Assembly (NCBI GenBank): GCA_021397835.1
Contig: JAJFZO010000234.1
Location: 834,001 to 898,000, forward strand
Length of the DNA stretch: 64,000 nt
DNA from: Moringa oleifera
Lineage: Eukaryota > Streptophyta > Magnoliopsida > Brassicales > Moringaceae
Direction: 5' to 3'
Numbering within the stretch: position 1 is the first letter of the stretch; every line of letters starts with the position of its first letter. Below, one piece after another: positions 46,895 to 64,000 of this stretch. Both the position numbers and the translations under genes were made by a program. The notes below the pieces were generated by a model that saw only the letters and a program-made list of their open reading frames with translations, had not been told where the DNA came from and searched no databases.

Positions 46895-48415
46895 ATGGAG
46901 GAATTTCAAGTATATTTAGAGCTAGATAGATCTCAACAACATGACTTCCTATACCAACTTATTTTTCGAGAGTATATTTATGCATTTGCTCAAGATCATA
47001 GTTTAAATATAAATAAATCCATTTTGTTGGAAAATTTAAGTTATGACAATAAATCTAGTTCAACAATTATGAAACCTTTAATTTTTCCAACGTATCAACA
47101 GAATCATTTGATTATTTCCATTAATGATTCTAACCAAAATCCATTTTTTTGTCACAACAAAAAAAAAATCTATTGTCAAATGAAATCAGCCGTATTTGTA
47201 GTGATTGTGAAAATTTCATTTTTCCTAAGATTAGTATCTTCCTTAGAAGGAAACGACCAGCAAAATCTCATAATTTACAATCAATTCATTCAATATTTTG
47301 CTTTTTAAAGCACAAATTTTCACATTATGTATTAGATGTACTAATACCTTACCCCATCCATCTAGAAATTTTGGTTCAACCCCTTCGTTTCTGGGTAAAA
47401 GATGCCTCTTCTTTGCATTTATTGTGGTTCTATCTCTATAAGTATCGTAATTGGAAGAGTCTTATTACTCCAAAAAAAATCTTTTTTTAATCCAAGGTTT
47501 TTCTTATTCTCATATAATTCTCATGTATGTGACTACGAATCCATCTTATTTTTTCTCCATAAAAAATCTTCTCATTTACGATCAACATCTTCTAGAGTCC
47601 TTTTTGAGCAAATTTTTTCTATGAAAAAATAAAACATCTAATAAAAACACATCTTATAAAAATCTTTGTTAATGGTTTTCAGGACATCTTATGCTTGTTC
47701 AAGGACCTTTTCATGCATTATGTTAGATATCAAGGAAAATCCATTTTGGCTTCAAAAGATACACCTTTTCTAATGAATAAATGGAAATATTACTTTGTCA
47801 ATTTATGGCAATTTCATTTTTACATGTGGTCTCAATCATGAACAGCCCGTATAAACCAATTATCCAAAGATTATTTAGAATTTTTGGGCTATATGTTAAG
47901 TTTGCGATTTAATCCATTAGTGGTACAAAGACAAAAGCTAGAAAACTCATTTATAATAGATAATGCCGTAAAGAAGTTTGATACAAAAATTCCAATTATT
48001 TTTATGATCGGATCATTGGCTAAAGTGAGATTTTGTAGTACATTAAAGCATCCCATTAGAAAGTCGACTTGGGCCGATTCATCATATTTTGATATTATCG
48101 ATTGATTTATGTGTATATGCCAAAATCTTTCTCATTATCATAGTGGATCCTCCAAAAAACAAAAAGAATTTGTATTGAATAAAATATATCTTTCGACTTT
48201 CTTGTGTTAAAACTTTGGCTCATAAACACAAAAGCACTGTACGCGCTTTTTTGAAAAGGTTAGATTCGAACTTTTTGGAAGAACTCTTTACAGAGGAAGA
48301 ACAAGTTCTTTCTTTTATCTTTCCAAGAGCTTATTCTGCTTTGCAAAAGTTATATAGAAGGTGTATTTAGTATTTGGATATTATTTGTATCAATGACTTG
48401 GTCAATCATGAATGA
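46895..48415 (+). pseudogene. matK: matK pseudogene (copy 2): intron maturase
   Basis: Second maturase copy. The start (46895) and [17 protein letters not shown] are kept, and the end is NDLVNHE with its stop at 48413-48415. Frameshifts come at an A run near 47160 and again near 47240 and 47480. The TGA at 47839-47841 in SQPGR is shared with copy 1, as is the WQFHFY replacement. Elsewhere each copy has its own damage. For example, copy 2 has TGA after FDIID (48104) while copy 1 reads INRFMRIS. Confidence 0.95.
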
Positions 48416-48707
48416 TTTGGTTATGGGACCATGCATTATAAATGGAAATTTTTCATAATAACAAAATCATGCATTTATTTCTATTATTATTATTAAATGT
48501 TCATACAGTAAGAATAAGAAAAAAAATAATAAGGTTGATTAACTGAGTATTCAATTCGAATTCCATTTAAAGAAGAAATTGAGTTTCCTATGTATACATA
48601 GAGAAAGCTGTGTGCAATGAAAAGTGCAAACACAGTTTGCGGAGGGATTTTATTACCTTTACCTATACCTATTTTGTTTCATTTTAACAAATAAATTTTC
48701 TACTCTA

Positions 48708-48743
48708 TCCGACTAATTTTGGGTTTGAATACCTGGCAACCCA
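48708..48743 (+). tRNA. trnK-UUU: trnK-UUU 3' exon relic (copy 2)
   Basis: 3' half of plastid tRNA-Lys. The T-arm reads GGGTTTGAATACC, so the GTTCGAA core is damaged. It pairs with the 5' exon at 46149-46185 across the matK-bearing intron. Confidence 0.85.
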
Positions 48744-48905
48744 TTACATTATTATTATCTTATCAAAATGATATTCATATATAAAATGTATGGATATAAA
48801 TCTGCATTCCACTTTTATTTTGTAACTCATTTCATTCATTCAAAAAAAAAAAAAGATTCTAATGATTCTAGATAGATAAGATCATAGATATATATTTGAC
48901 ATGGG

Positions 48906-48935
48906 TTGACATGGGTCTATAAGTCATGTTATAAT
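48906..48935 (+). promoter_or_regulatory. psbA promoter relic (copy 2)
   Basis: TTGACA (48906-48911) and TATAAT (48930-48935) are separated by 18 bases, 87 bases before the psbA ATG. This corresponds to 2689-2718 in copy 1. Confidence 0.75.
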
Positions 48936-49021
48936 ATTGAACAACAAGCTCTCATATTTTCATTTCTAGAGAATTTATGTGCTTGGGAGTCCTTAATGAT
49001 TAAATAAACCAAGATTTTATC

Positions 49022-50117
49022 ATGACTGCAATTTTAGAGAGATTGGAAACAGAAAGCCTATAGGGTCGCTTCCGTAACTGGATAACCAACACTGAGAATC
49101 GTATTTACATTGGATGGTTTGGTGTTTTAATGATCCCTACCTTATTGACTGCAACTTCAATATTTATTATCGCATTCATTGCAGCTCCTCTTGTAGATAT
49201 TAATGGTATTCGCGAACCTATTTTTGGATCTCTACTTTATGGAAACAATATTATTTTTGGTGCCATTATTCCTACTTCTGCAGCTATAGGTTTGCACTTT
49301 TACCTGATTTGGGAAGCCACATCCGTTGATGAATGGTTATATAATGGTGGTCCTTATGAGTTAATTGTTCTACACTTCTTACTTGGTGTAGCTTGTTGCA
49401 TAGGTCATAAGTAGGAACTTAGTTTTTGTCTAGGTATGCACCCTTGGATTGTTGTTGCATATTCAGCTCCTGTTGTAGCTGCTTTCGCTATTTTCTCGAT
49501 CTATCCAATTGGTTAAGGAAGTTTTTCTAATGGTATGCCTCTAGGAATCTCTGGTACTTCCAACTTTATGATCGTATTCCAAGCTGAGCACAAAATTCTG
49601 CACCCATTTCATATGTTAGGCATAGCTGGTGTATTCAGCGGCCCCTTATTCAATGCTATGCATGGTTCCTTGGTAAATTCTAGTTTGATCAGGGAAACCA
49701 CAGAAAATGAATCTGCTAATGAAGGTTACACATTTAGTCAACAGGAAGAAACTTAAAATATCCTAGATGTTCATGGTTATTTTGCCCGATTGATCTTCCA
49801 ATATGCTAGTTTTAACAACTCTCATTCTTTACATTTCTTCTTAGTAGCTTGGCCTGTAGTGGGTATCTAATTCACTGCTTTAGGTATTAGCACTATGGCT
49901 TTATTAGTTCACTGCTTTCGGTATTAACACTATGGCTTTCAACCTAAATGGTTTCAATTTCAACCAATCTGTAGTTGATAGTCAAGGTCATATAATCAAT
50001 ACTTAGGTTGATATTATTAACCGTGCTAACCTTGATGTGGAAGTTATGCATAAACGTAATGCTCATAACTTCCCTCTAGACCTAGTTGCTATTGAAGCTT
50101 CATCTACAAATGGATAA
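49022..50117 (+). pseudogene. psbA: psbA pseudogene (copy 2) with 37-base duplication
   Basis: Second D1 copy. The frame MTAILERLETESL meets TAG at the tryptophan of LWGRF (near 49061), then [20 protein letters not shown] continues. TAG replaces REWEL's tryptophan (copy 1 has TGA there). Replacements PIFGS and NNIIFG are shared with copy 1. Length is 1096 against 1062 because 37 bases are tandemly duplicated at 49871-49944. It ends EASSTNG-stop at 50115-50117. Confidence 0.96.
49871..49944 (+). repeat. 37-base tandem duplication in psbA copy 2
   Basis: TTCACTGCTTTAGGTATTAG starts at 49871 and recurs with small changes at 49908. The two units already differ at several bases, so the duplication is not recent. 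Copy 1 has one unit. Confidence 0.9.
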
Positions 50118-50454
50118 GACTTTGGTTTAGTGTTAGTATAGGCCCGTTTTTGAAAAAAAAAAAAAGGAGTAATAATCCACTTCTTCTTTTATCAACATTA
50201 AGCATTAAATAAGAAAATAAAATAAGAAAAAAATTTATGAGTTTTTTTTTAAGTATCATAGTTTCGTTATCTACTATTTTTTTAGAAAAAGTTTTTACTA
50301 ATCTTTTGTGAAGTTATTATTTAACATACATTAAAAAAAAGTTAGAATTGTCTGCCTATTCTTGTATAGAAAATACAATTTTTTTATTTTTCATTTCATT
50401 TGTTTTGTAAAGTAATTTTCTAAATAAAAAAAGAGTAGTGGTGAAGTAGTAGGG
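50118..50454. other. psbA-trnH spacer (copy 2)
   Basis: AT-rich spacer matching 3850-4258 but about 70 bases shorter. No gene was seen. Confidence 0.8.
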
Positions 50455-50529
50455 GTGGATGTAGCCAAGTAGATCAAGGCAGTGGATTGTGAATCCACCA
50501 TGCGCGAGTTCAATTCTCGTCGTTCGCCT
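50455..50529 (+). tRNA. trnH-GUG: trnH-GUG relic (copy 2)
   Basis: The 75-base plastid tRNA-His has its GTG anticodon intact, unlike copy 1. Changes are in the acceptor (GCGG to GTGG, GCCC to GCCT), D-arm and T-stem. Confidence 0.9.
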
Positions 50530-50698
50530 ATAATAACTATTAACTAATTATAATAACTAATGTTTCCACTTTTGTATTAAGCTTATCAATTTTTCTTAAT
50601 AAATGATTTGCTATAAAAGGATTCTTTTTAAGTGAACGTGTCACAATTAATTAACTCCATTTTCTTTCAAGACGAAGAAAGAAATTCTATTTTCTCTC

Positions 50699-52188
50699 CT
50701 ATTTACTATGGCGACAAACAATCAATTATCGCTATATTTATTCCTTTTTTTATTTCTTCTTCCACGTGCAGGATAACCCCAAAGGGTTTCAATTTTTTTT
50801 TCTACCAATTAGAGCCCTCCTTTCACCTCCTTCATGGGGATGGTCTACAGGGTTCATAACTACTCCTCTTACTATAGGACACTTACCTAGCTAACATTTA
50901 GATCCAACTCTACCTAAACTTCTCTAGTTCACCCTAACATTCCCTGCTTGTCTAACTATTGTTGAGCAGTTTTTGGATATCAAACGGACCTCTTCAGAAG
51001 TTAATTTTAATGTGGCCAATTTTCCTTCTTTCGCAATCAATTTCGCTACAGCACCCACTGATTTAGCTAATTGTCCACCCTTTCTAAGTTTGATTTCTAT
51101 GTTATGTATGGCCGTGCCTAAGGGCATATCGATTGAAGTGGATTCTTCTTTTTGATCAATCAAAACCCTTTCCCAAACTATACAACCTTCTTCCAAAGCA
51201 TATGGCTTTTTGGATGTAGATGATGATATCTATATAGATGGATCTTATATATATCGTACAATGAAGTACCACACGATTGGATATACAGGAATCTAAATCT
51301 GTGAAATAACTCATGTTATGATCTTTTACATCTTAGGTCTTCCTGTTCCATCATTTGGCTTATGTTCTTCATGTAGTATTCAGACCAAATGACTCTATGA
51401 AATTCTGTCGATACTTCCACATATTATGGGTAACGTAGGAGACATATCTATTTTCCCCTAGGGAATCTTTAGAATTACCATGTCTTAGCTTTTAATTCAC
51501 CTCTGACCATCAAATGAAATATGAATAACCCGTCCTTTTCTCTTTGAAAGAAAAGGCGCTTCTGGTTCTGTTGGTGCTTGAAACAATTTTGTCTTCTCCA
51601 TATTACTATATCTCTAAAGTCAATAATTTTATATAAGGAACTACTGAACTCAATCACTTACTACTGTTACTCTTTAGTTTTCTGTTGAGGTCTATGTCGT
51701 AGAGATATTCAAATTGGATCAGTGATCGATTTTTTTGGTTTCATCGTAAACCTAACTGGTTACTTCCAATTACATAAATCAATAGCTCAAACCGCACTCA
51801 AAGGTAGGGCATTTCCCATTTTAATAAGAACTTCTCTACTGGAAACACTGGGATCTCCAATTATTGCCCCTCTGGGATGCAAAATATATCTCTTTTCACC
51901 ATCACTATAGTGTATGAGACAAATGCATGCATTTCGATTAGGGTCGTAATCTATGGTTACGATTCTACCATATATGTCATTTTCATTTCATCGAAAATCG
52001 ATTTTACAGTATAGATGCTTATGACCTCCCCCTTTATGCCTCGCAGTAATGATTCCTCTAGCATTACGACCTTTACCACAATGATGTTGTCCATACATCA
52101 ACTTATTTCGTGGATTGGATTTTACTTGACTCTCTACGGCTCTATTGCGTGTGCTCGAGGTAGCAGTTTTGTATAAATGTATCACCAT
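50699..52188 (-). pseudogene. rpl2: rpl2 pseudogene (copy 2), two exons and intron
   Basis: Second L2 copy. Exon 1 is about 51797-52188 (ATG at 52188-52186), the intron about 51133-51796 and exon 2 50699-51132. Exon 1 is open for 66 codons ([39 protein letters not shown]), then CGA to TGA stops it in DFRRNEKD. Exon 2 has the CAG to TAG stop at 50926-50924, shared with copy 1. It otherwise retains [20 protein letters not shown] and [20 protein letters not shown]. Confidence 0.94.
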
Positions 52189-52206
52189 GCTATTAAGTAT
52201 TTCGAT

Positions 52207-52487
52207 TTAAGTTCTTTTCTTTCAAAGAGGTGGAATAGAATAACCCGGTTGAAGCCTAATGATCATACGTCTATAATGCATTATATGTCCAATAATAGGT
52301 CCCATTCTTCTACCCTTTCTGGGGAGTCAATCATTATTCGTAGCTATTACTTGACACCAAAGAAGAGTTCAACCTAATACTTTATTTCTATCTTAGTTCA
52401 TCCTAATTTGACATTAAAAGTATATTTATTTTTCCTTAATAACTAAATAATTTTGTCTGTAAATGCTGTATATTTGATTCCATCCAT
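52207..52487 (-). pseudogene. rpl23: rpl23 pseudogene (copy 2), full length
   Basis: Ribosomal protein L23, 281 bases against the usual 282. The start is MDGIKY-like at 52487-52485 and the stop at 52209-52207. The one-base loss and stops in the N-terminal half break it. This is the undeleted counterpart of 6015-6221. Confidence 0.92.
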
Positions 52488-52652
52488 AAATCTATTTTCT
52501 TCCCTATGAGTTCTAGTCTTAATAAGAATGCTAGTTCTTACTGTTCATATGTTATGATATGAATATACCACAACAATTCATTATGTATAGATGATGAGAT
52601 TCCATTGATACAGAGCCAATTCCAATAGACTTATTGGAGGGCCCCATTGGCA

Positions 52653-52726
52653 TGCATCCAATAGGAATTGAACCTACGAATTCACCAATTACGAGTTGGG
52701 CGCTTTAACCATTCAGCCATGGATGT
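52653..52726 (-). tRNA. trnI-CAU: trnI-CAU relic with CGU anticodon
   Basis: The 74-base plastid tRNA-Ile lies between rpl23 and ycf2, as normal. It is missing from pass 1 through deletion. The anticodon CAT reads CGT (A to G on the gene strand), one of the few changes against the GC to AT trend. The rest is well preserved. Confidence 0.9.
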
Positions 52727-52794
52727 TTAGCGGGGATCCTCGCACATGGTGAATAACCAAATTCCAATTGAAATGAAATATTTAGGATAAATCA

Positions 52795-57345
<4,551 letters not shown>

Positions 57346-57517
57346 TCATATGGTATCTAGGCTAAGTAATTCTATGACACCGATGTGAATGGAGGTCTCT
57401 CCAATTCAACTAGGACCATAGTTCTTGACCCAAAATTTTATGCGAATCAAGATAAAAAAAAAAGGAAGTTTTCCAATCATTGACTCAAACTCATTATCAA
57501 ATCCCATTCAGTCGAAT

Positions 57518-60160
57518 ATGGAGATACTTATTGTAGAACGGGCCAATCTGTTATTTCACAATAAAGTCATAGATGGAATTGCCATTAAACGACTTATTAG
57601 TAGATTAATAGATCACTTCAGAATGGCATATATATCACACATCCTGGATCAAGTCTAGACTCTGGGTTTCCAGTAAGCCACTGCTACATCCAATTCATTA
57701 GGAATTGATTTTCTTTTAAAGATACCTTTTAAAGGATGGCTAGTCCAAGATACTGAACAACAATGTTTGATTTTAGAAAAGCATCATCATTATGGGAATG
57801 TACACGCGGTAGAAAAATTATGCCAATCCATTGAGATATGGTATGCTACAAGTGAATATTTGTGATAAGAAATGAATCCTAATTTTATGGTGACTGACCC
57901 TTTCAATCAAGTCCATATAATGTCTTTTCAGAAGCTAGAGGAAAAGCATCTCAAGTACACCAATTAATAGGTATGAGAGGATTAATGTTGGATCCCCAAG
58001 AACAAATGATTAATTTACTTATTCAAAGCAATATACGCAAAGGACTGTCTTTAACGAAAATATCATTTCTTGCAACAGAGCCCACAAAGGTGTTGTGGAT
58101 ACCGCTGTACGAACATCAGATGCTCGATAGCTTATGTGCAGACTTGTTGAAGTGGTTTAACATATTATTGTACATAGAATAGATTGTGGCACATCAGAGG
58201 GATTTTTATGAGTCCTCAAAAAAGGATGATCCCAAGAAGGCAAAAAACAAACTCTAAAGAATCAAAAAAAATAAAAAATTGGATCTATGTCCAATGGATC
58301 GCACCTACTAAGAAAAAGTATTTTGTTTTAGTGCAACCCATAGCCACATATCAGATAGCGGATGGTATAAATTTCGTAACACTTTTTCCACATGATATAT
58401 TTCAAGGAAATGATAATATGCAATTTTGAGTTGTCAATTATATCCTTTATGGAAATGGCAAACCGACTCGGGGAATTTCTGACACAAGTATTCAATTGGT
58501 TCTAACTTGATTAGTCTTGAATTGGGACCAAGACAACAAAAGTTCTTCCATCGAAGAGCTCCATACTTTCTTTGTTGAAGTGACTACAAATGGTCTGATT
58601 CGAGATTTCCTAAGAATCAACTTAGTGAAATCCCATATTTCGTATATAAGAAAAAGGAATGATCCGTCAGGTTTAGGATTGATCTCTAATAATGAGTCAG
58701 ATCGCATCAATCCGTGTTATTCCATTTATTCCAAGGCAAGGATTCAATAATCATTTAGCCAAAATCACGAAACTATTCGTACGTTGTTGAATAAAAATAA
58801 TGAATGTCAATCTTTAATAATTTTTTCATCATCTAATTGTTTTCAAATGGGTCCATTCAATCATGTAAAATATCACAATGTGATAAAAGAATGAATTAAA
58901 ATTAAAAAGAACCATCTAATTACAATTAGAAATTCATCAGACCCTTTAGGAACAGCCATTCAAATTACGAATTTTTATTCATTTTACTGTTTAATAACTC
59001 ATAATGAGATCTCGATAACAAAACGTTTTCAACTTAATAATTTAAAACATAATTTTCAAGTAATTAAATATTACTTAATGGATGCAAACATGAGGATTTA
59101 TAATCCCCATCGATAGAGTAACATAGTTTTGAATCTAATTCAATTTGAATTGGTATTTTCTCCATCAAAATTATCATCATAATTATTGTGAAGAAATGTC
59201 CACAATAATTAGCCTTGGGCAATTTATTTATGAAAATGTATGCATAGCCAAAAACAGACTGCACCTAAAATTGGGTCAAGTTTTATTTCTTTGAATTGAC
59301 TCTGTAGTAATAAGATCAGCTAAGCCTTATTTGGTTACACTAAGAGCAACTGTTCATGGGCATTATGGAGAAATCATTTATGAAGGAGATACATTAGTTA
59401 CATTTGTATATGAAAAATTGAGATTTGGTGATATAACACATGGTCTTCCAAAAGTGGAACAAGCGTTAGAAGTACTTGAATTGATTCAATATCGATGAAC
59501 TAAGAAAAGAGAGTTGATGGTTGGAACAAGCATAAAACATGAATTCGCTGAATTCATTGGGGATTCTTGATTGTGTTGAGCTAACTATAATGCAAAGTCG
59601 TCTGTCTTTGGTTAATAAGATCCAAAAGGTTTATCAATCCCACAGGGTGCAGATCCATAATAGGCATATAGAAATTATTATAGGTCAAATAACATCAAAA
59701 AAAGGAATGTCTAATGTTTTTTTACTTGAAGAACTGATTGGATTGTTACGAGCAGAATGAACGGGACGTTCTTTAGAAGAAGCGATCTGTTATTGAGTCA
59801 TCTTATTAGGAATAACGAAAGCATCTTTGAATACTCAAAGTTTTATATTCGAAGCAAGTTTCCAAGAAACTGCTCGAGTGTTAGCAAAAGATGCTCTTTG
59901 GGGTCATATTGATTGGTTGAAAGGCTTGAAAGAGACCATTGTTCCAAGAGGGATGATTCACGCGGGTATCGAATTCAAACGATTAGTGCACTGTTCAAGA
60001 CCCAACATTTTTTTGGAAACAAAAAAAAAAGAATTAATATATATTCGAAGGGGAAATGAGAGATATTTTCTTCCATCACAAAGAATTATTTGACTATTGC
60101 ATTGCAAAGAATTTACATAATGCGAGTGAATGATCTTTTATAGGATTTAATGATTCCTAA
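57518..60160 (+). pseudogene. rpoC2: rpoC2 pseudogene with 1.5 kb internal deletion (copy 2)
   Basis: Starts [20 protein letters not shown] (57518), with ATG kept, and continues to about 58230. There about 1.5 kb (equivalent to 37824-39330 of copy 1) is deleted, joining PQKRMIPR to [11 protein letters not shown]. It runs on through the C-terminal third, for example [20 protein letters not shown] and [20 protein letters not shown]. The end is FNDS-stop-like at 60158-60160. There are many stops. It is the only copy of the rpoC2 3' end in the window. Confidence 0.94.
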
Positions 60161-60389
60161 GAGCGATTCATGTTTTTAACTTAACTATTTGTTATTTGCT
60201 ATAGTCATTTGATTTGTTAATTTATTAACAGTAATAAAGATAATAACAAATAGAAAGTAATGGCTTAGATCGTGTATAAATGGTCCATCATTAGTAGAAC
60301 AGAAGGTTCCACAAAAAAATTATTTATTTCATAGTACCTTTTTTCTCTTCTTTTTTGAAAAACAGAAAAAAGAGGAAGTGTAAGGGGAA
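60161..60389. other. rpoC2-rps2 spacer
   Basis: Collinear plastid spacer of 229 bases. No gene was seen. Confidence 0.7.
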
Positions 60390-61108
60390 ATCGAAAAAAG
60401 ATATTTGAACATCAATTTGGAAGAAATGATGGAAGCAGGAGTTCATTTTGGTCGTGGTACTAGAAAATGGAATCCTAGAATGGCACCTTATATCTCTACA
60501 AAGCGTATAGGTATTCATATTACAAATATGACCAGAACTGCTCGTTTTTTATCAGAAGCTTGTGATTTAGTGTTTGATGTAGCAAGTAGGGGAAAACAAT
60601 TCTTCATTGTTGGGACCAAAAATAAAGCAGTTGATTCAGTGGCGCGGGCTGCAATAAGGGCTCGGTGTCATTATGTTAATAAAAAATGGCTCGGTGGTAT
60701 GTTAACAAATTGGTCCATTACAAGAACGAGACTTCATAAGTTTTAAAGACTTAAGAACAAAACCAAAGACAGGAAGGCTCAACCACCTTTCGAAAAGAGA
60801 TGCAGCTGTATTGAAGAGACAATTATCTCACTTGCAAACATATCTAGGTGGGATTAAATACATGAGGAGGCTGCCTGATATTATAATCATCATCGATCAG
60901 CAAGAAGAATATATTGCTCTTTAAGAATGTATCACTTTGGAAATTCCAACAATTTCTTTAATCAATACAAACTGTGATCCCGATCTCACAGATATTTCAA
61001 TTCGAGCAAATGATGACGCTATAGCTTCAAGCCCATTAATTCTTAACAAATTAAAAATTAGTTTTCACGATTTGTAAGGGTCATTCTAGCTATATACAAA
61101 ATCCTTGA
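60390..61108 (+). pseudogene. rps2: rps2 pseudogene
   Basis: Plastid ribosomal protein S2, 719 bases against about 711. The start ATG has become ATC (60390) and the early Trp is Leu. A long open stretch follows ([40 protein letters not shown]) up to a frameshift and stop near 60744. The rest is recognisable ([10 protein letters not shown]) to the stop at 61106-61108, with a further internal TAA near 60922. Confidence 0.94.
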
Positions 61109-61334
61109 TTAATAATAAGATAAATTTTTGGGGGAAGGAGGGGTAACTCCATTTTATGGAATCGGTTACTACTTTTGAACCACACAAAAGAAAAAGAGAT
61201 AAAAATAACTGTGGATATTAGTGATTACTTTAGTTGGTATCCAAAACCAAAATATACAATTCAAGTAGGTAAGTCGAAAAAGAGAGATGGTTGAATTAAA
61301 ATAATTTGAAGTTCTTACTTCTGTCAGGGGCAAT

Positions 61335-62078
61335 ATGAATATTATATCATGTTCCATCAACACACTAAAAAGGTTATATGATCTATCTGGTGTAGAGGTA
61401 GGTCCATATTTCTATTGGCAAATAGGAGGTTTACAAGTCCATGCTCAAGTACTTATCACTTCGTGGGTTGTAATTGCTATCTTATTAGGTTCTGCCGTTA
61501 TAGCAGCTTGAGATCCATAAACCATTCTAACTAACGACCAAAATTTCTTCGAATATGTTCTTGAATTCATTTCAGACGTGAGCAAAACTCAGATTGGAGA
61601 AGAATATGGTCCATGAGTTCCCTTTATTGGAACTATGTTTCTATTTATTTTTGTTTCTAACTGGTCAGGTGCGCTTTTACCTTGGAAAATCATATAGTTA
61701 CCTCATGAGGAATTAGCTGCACCTACGAGTGATATAAATATTACTGTTGCTTTAGCTTGACTCACGTCAGTATCATATTTCTATGCGGGTCTTACCAAAA
61801 AAGGATTAGGATATTTCAGTAAATACATTTAACAAATTTCAATTTTTTTACCCATTAACATCTTAGAAGATTTCATAAAACCCTTATCACTTAGTTTTTG
61901 ACTTTTTGAAAATATATTAGCCCATGAATTAGTAGTTCTTGTTCTTGTTTCTTTAGTACCTTTAATGGTTCCTATACCTGTGATGTTCCTTGGATTATTT
62001 ACAACCGGCATTGAATCTCTTACTTTTGCAACTTTAGCTGCGACTTATATAGGCAAATCTATAGAGGGTCATCATTGG
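61335..62078 (+). pseudogene. atpI: atpI pseudogene: ATP synthase subunit a
   Basis: CFo subunit a, exactly the normal 744-base length with no net indel. It starts [20 protein letters not shown]. It carries several nonsense changes: TGA at an Arg in the VRNPQ motif (about 61509), TGA for Trp in YGPWVP (about 61615), TAG in KIIQLPH (61696), TGA in ALLTSV (61758) and TGA in SFRLFGN. That last change removes the essential arginine of the proton channel. The final stop TGA after EGHH has become TGG. Confidence 0.95.
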
Positions 62079-63474
<1,396 letters not shown>

Positions 63475-63975
63475 TCCTATAAATCTAAAAAATCATGTAT
63501 TTTTTTCTTATTTTATGGACAGAGACCTGTTTCTTGCTTTTTCGAATTATATCAAGATTTCACTCCTATAATTATTTATTTGTTAGGACAATAATCCATA
63601 GGAAGGACTAATTTGAGAATGAGTAATTAGCACACCGACTTGCTTTCTTCCTTCCCCTTCTTATTCTTAGTCCAATGGAAACCTTTTTTTAAGGAGTGTT
63701 GCAAAACAGAAAAGAGGTATTCTGAAATTTACATGAGACTTGGTTCCCGATTCTAACTAAATTCTAATAAGTATTATCATTATTGATAATTTTCAATAAA
63801 AAATACATTTCTAAATAAAATAGATTTTTCACTCCGTTTAAAAATAGGTACTAGAAATAGGTAAATTGAATTTAATTATTCAATTTATATTAAATACTTA
63901 ATAAATTATTAAATAAAAATTATAAAATAAGCGATATAATATAAAAAAACTCTATTATTTTTTTTAGAAGATTAT
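63475..63975. other. atpH-atpF spacer
   Basis: Collinear plastid spacer of about 500 bases, AT-only in large parts. No gene was seen. Confidence 0.75.
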
Positions 63976-64000
63976 ATGAAAAAGGTAACCGATGCTTTCC
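63976..64000 (+). pseudogene. atpF: atpF exon 1, first bases
   Basis: The last 25 bases read MKKVTDAF-like, matching the start of CFo subunit b (MKNVTDSF). This shows that pass 3 continues collinearly beyond the window. Confidence 0.75.

Overview
The window is a decayed copy of chloroplast DNA, most likely sitting in the nuclear genome of a land plant (a nuclear plastid DNA insert, or NUPT). Every stretch I could identify is plastid-derived. Nearly every long gene carries stop codons, frameshifts or deletions, and most substitutions are C to T or G to A. That spectrum fits methylated nuclear DNA. It does not fit a living plastome, where rrn16, rpl2 and psbA would be intact, nor a slowly evolving mitochondrial copy. 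The source plastome looks like an eudicot: rps16 and the rpoC1 intron are present, trnH lies directly beside rpl2 at the LSC/IR junction, and the gene order lacks the grass, Asteraceae and papilionoid LSC inversions. Species cannot be told.

Layout, all in one orientation relative to the plastome. Pass 1 (1-21941): trnK intron with matK, psbA, trnH, then across the LSC/IR junction into rpl2, rpl23, ycf2, ycf15, trnL-CAA, ndhB, rps7, 3' rps12, trnV-GAC and rrn16, ending in the rrn16-trnI spacer. Pass 2 (21942-56390): psbC (5' part), psbD, trnT, trnE, trnY, trnD, psbM, petN, trnC, rpoB, rpoC1 and rpoC2 (truncated). A deletion then leads into the 3' half of atpA, followed by trnR, trnG, trnS (fragment), psbI, psbK, trnQ, rps16, trnK/matK, psbA, trnH, rpl2, rpl23, trnI-CAU and the 5' half of ycf2. 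Pass 3 (56391-64000): the 3' part of rpoC1, rpoC2 (internal deletion), rps2, atpI, atpH and the first bases of atpF.

Two blocks are therefore present twice: trnK intron to mid-ycf2, and 3' rpoC1 to rpoC2. The paired copies differ by roughly one base in 12-15 in matK by eye. Yet they share damaging changes, including the same stop codon in matK and in rpl2 and the same replacements at near-invariant psbA positions. This indicates that an already decaying insert was duplicated head to tail inside the nucleus and then cut by private deletions with short microhomologies at the joins.

Nothing here is expected to work as a gene set. Two short frames, psbM (34 codons) and atpH (81 codons), are still open. 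Several tRNA relics have altered anticodons. No transposon, no non-plastid gene and no new system was found. Both window ends lie inside plastid sequence, so the insert is longer than 64 kb.
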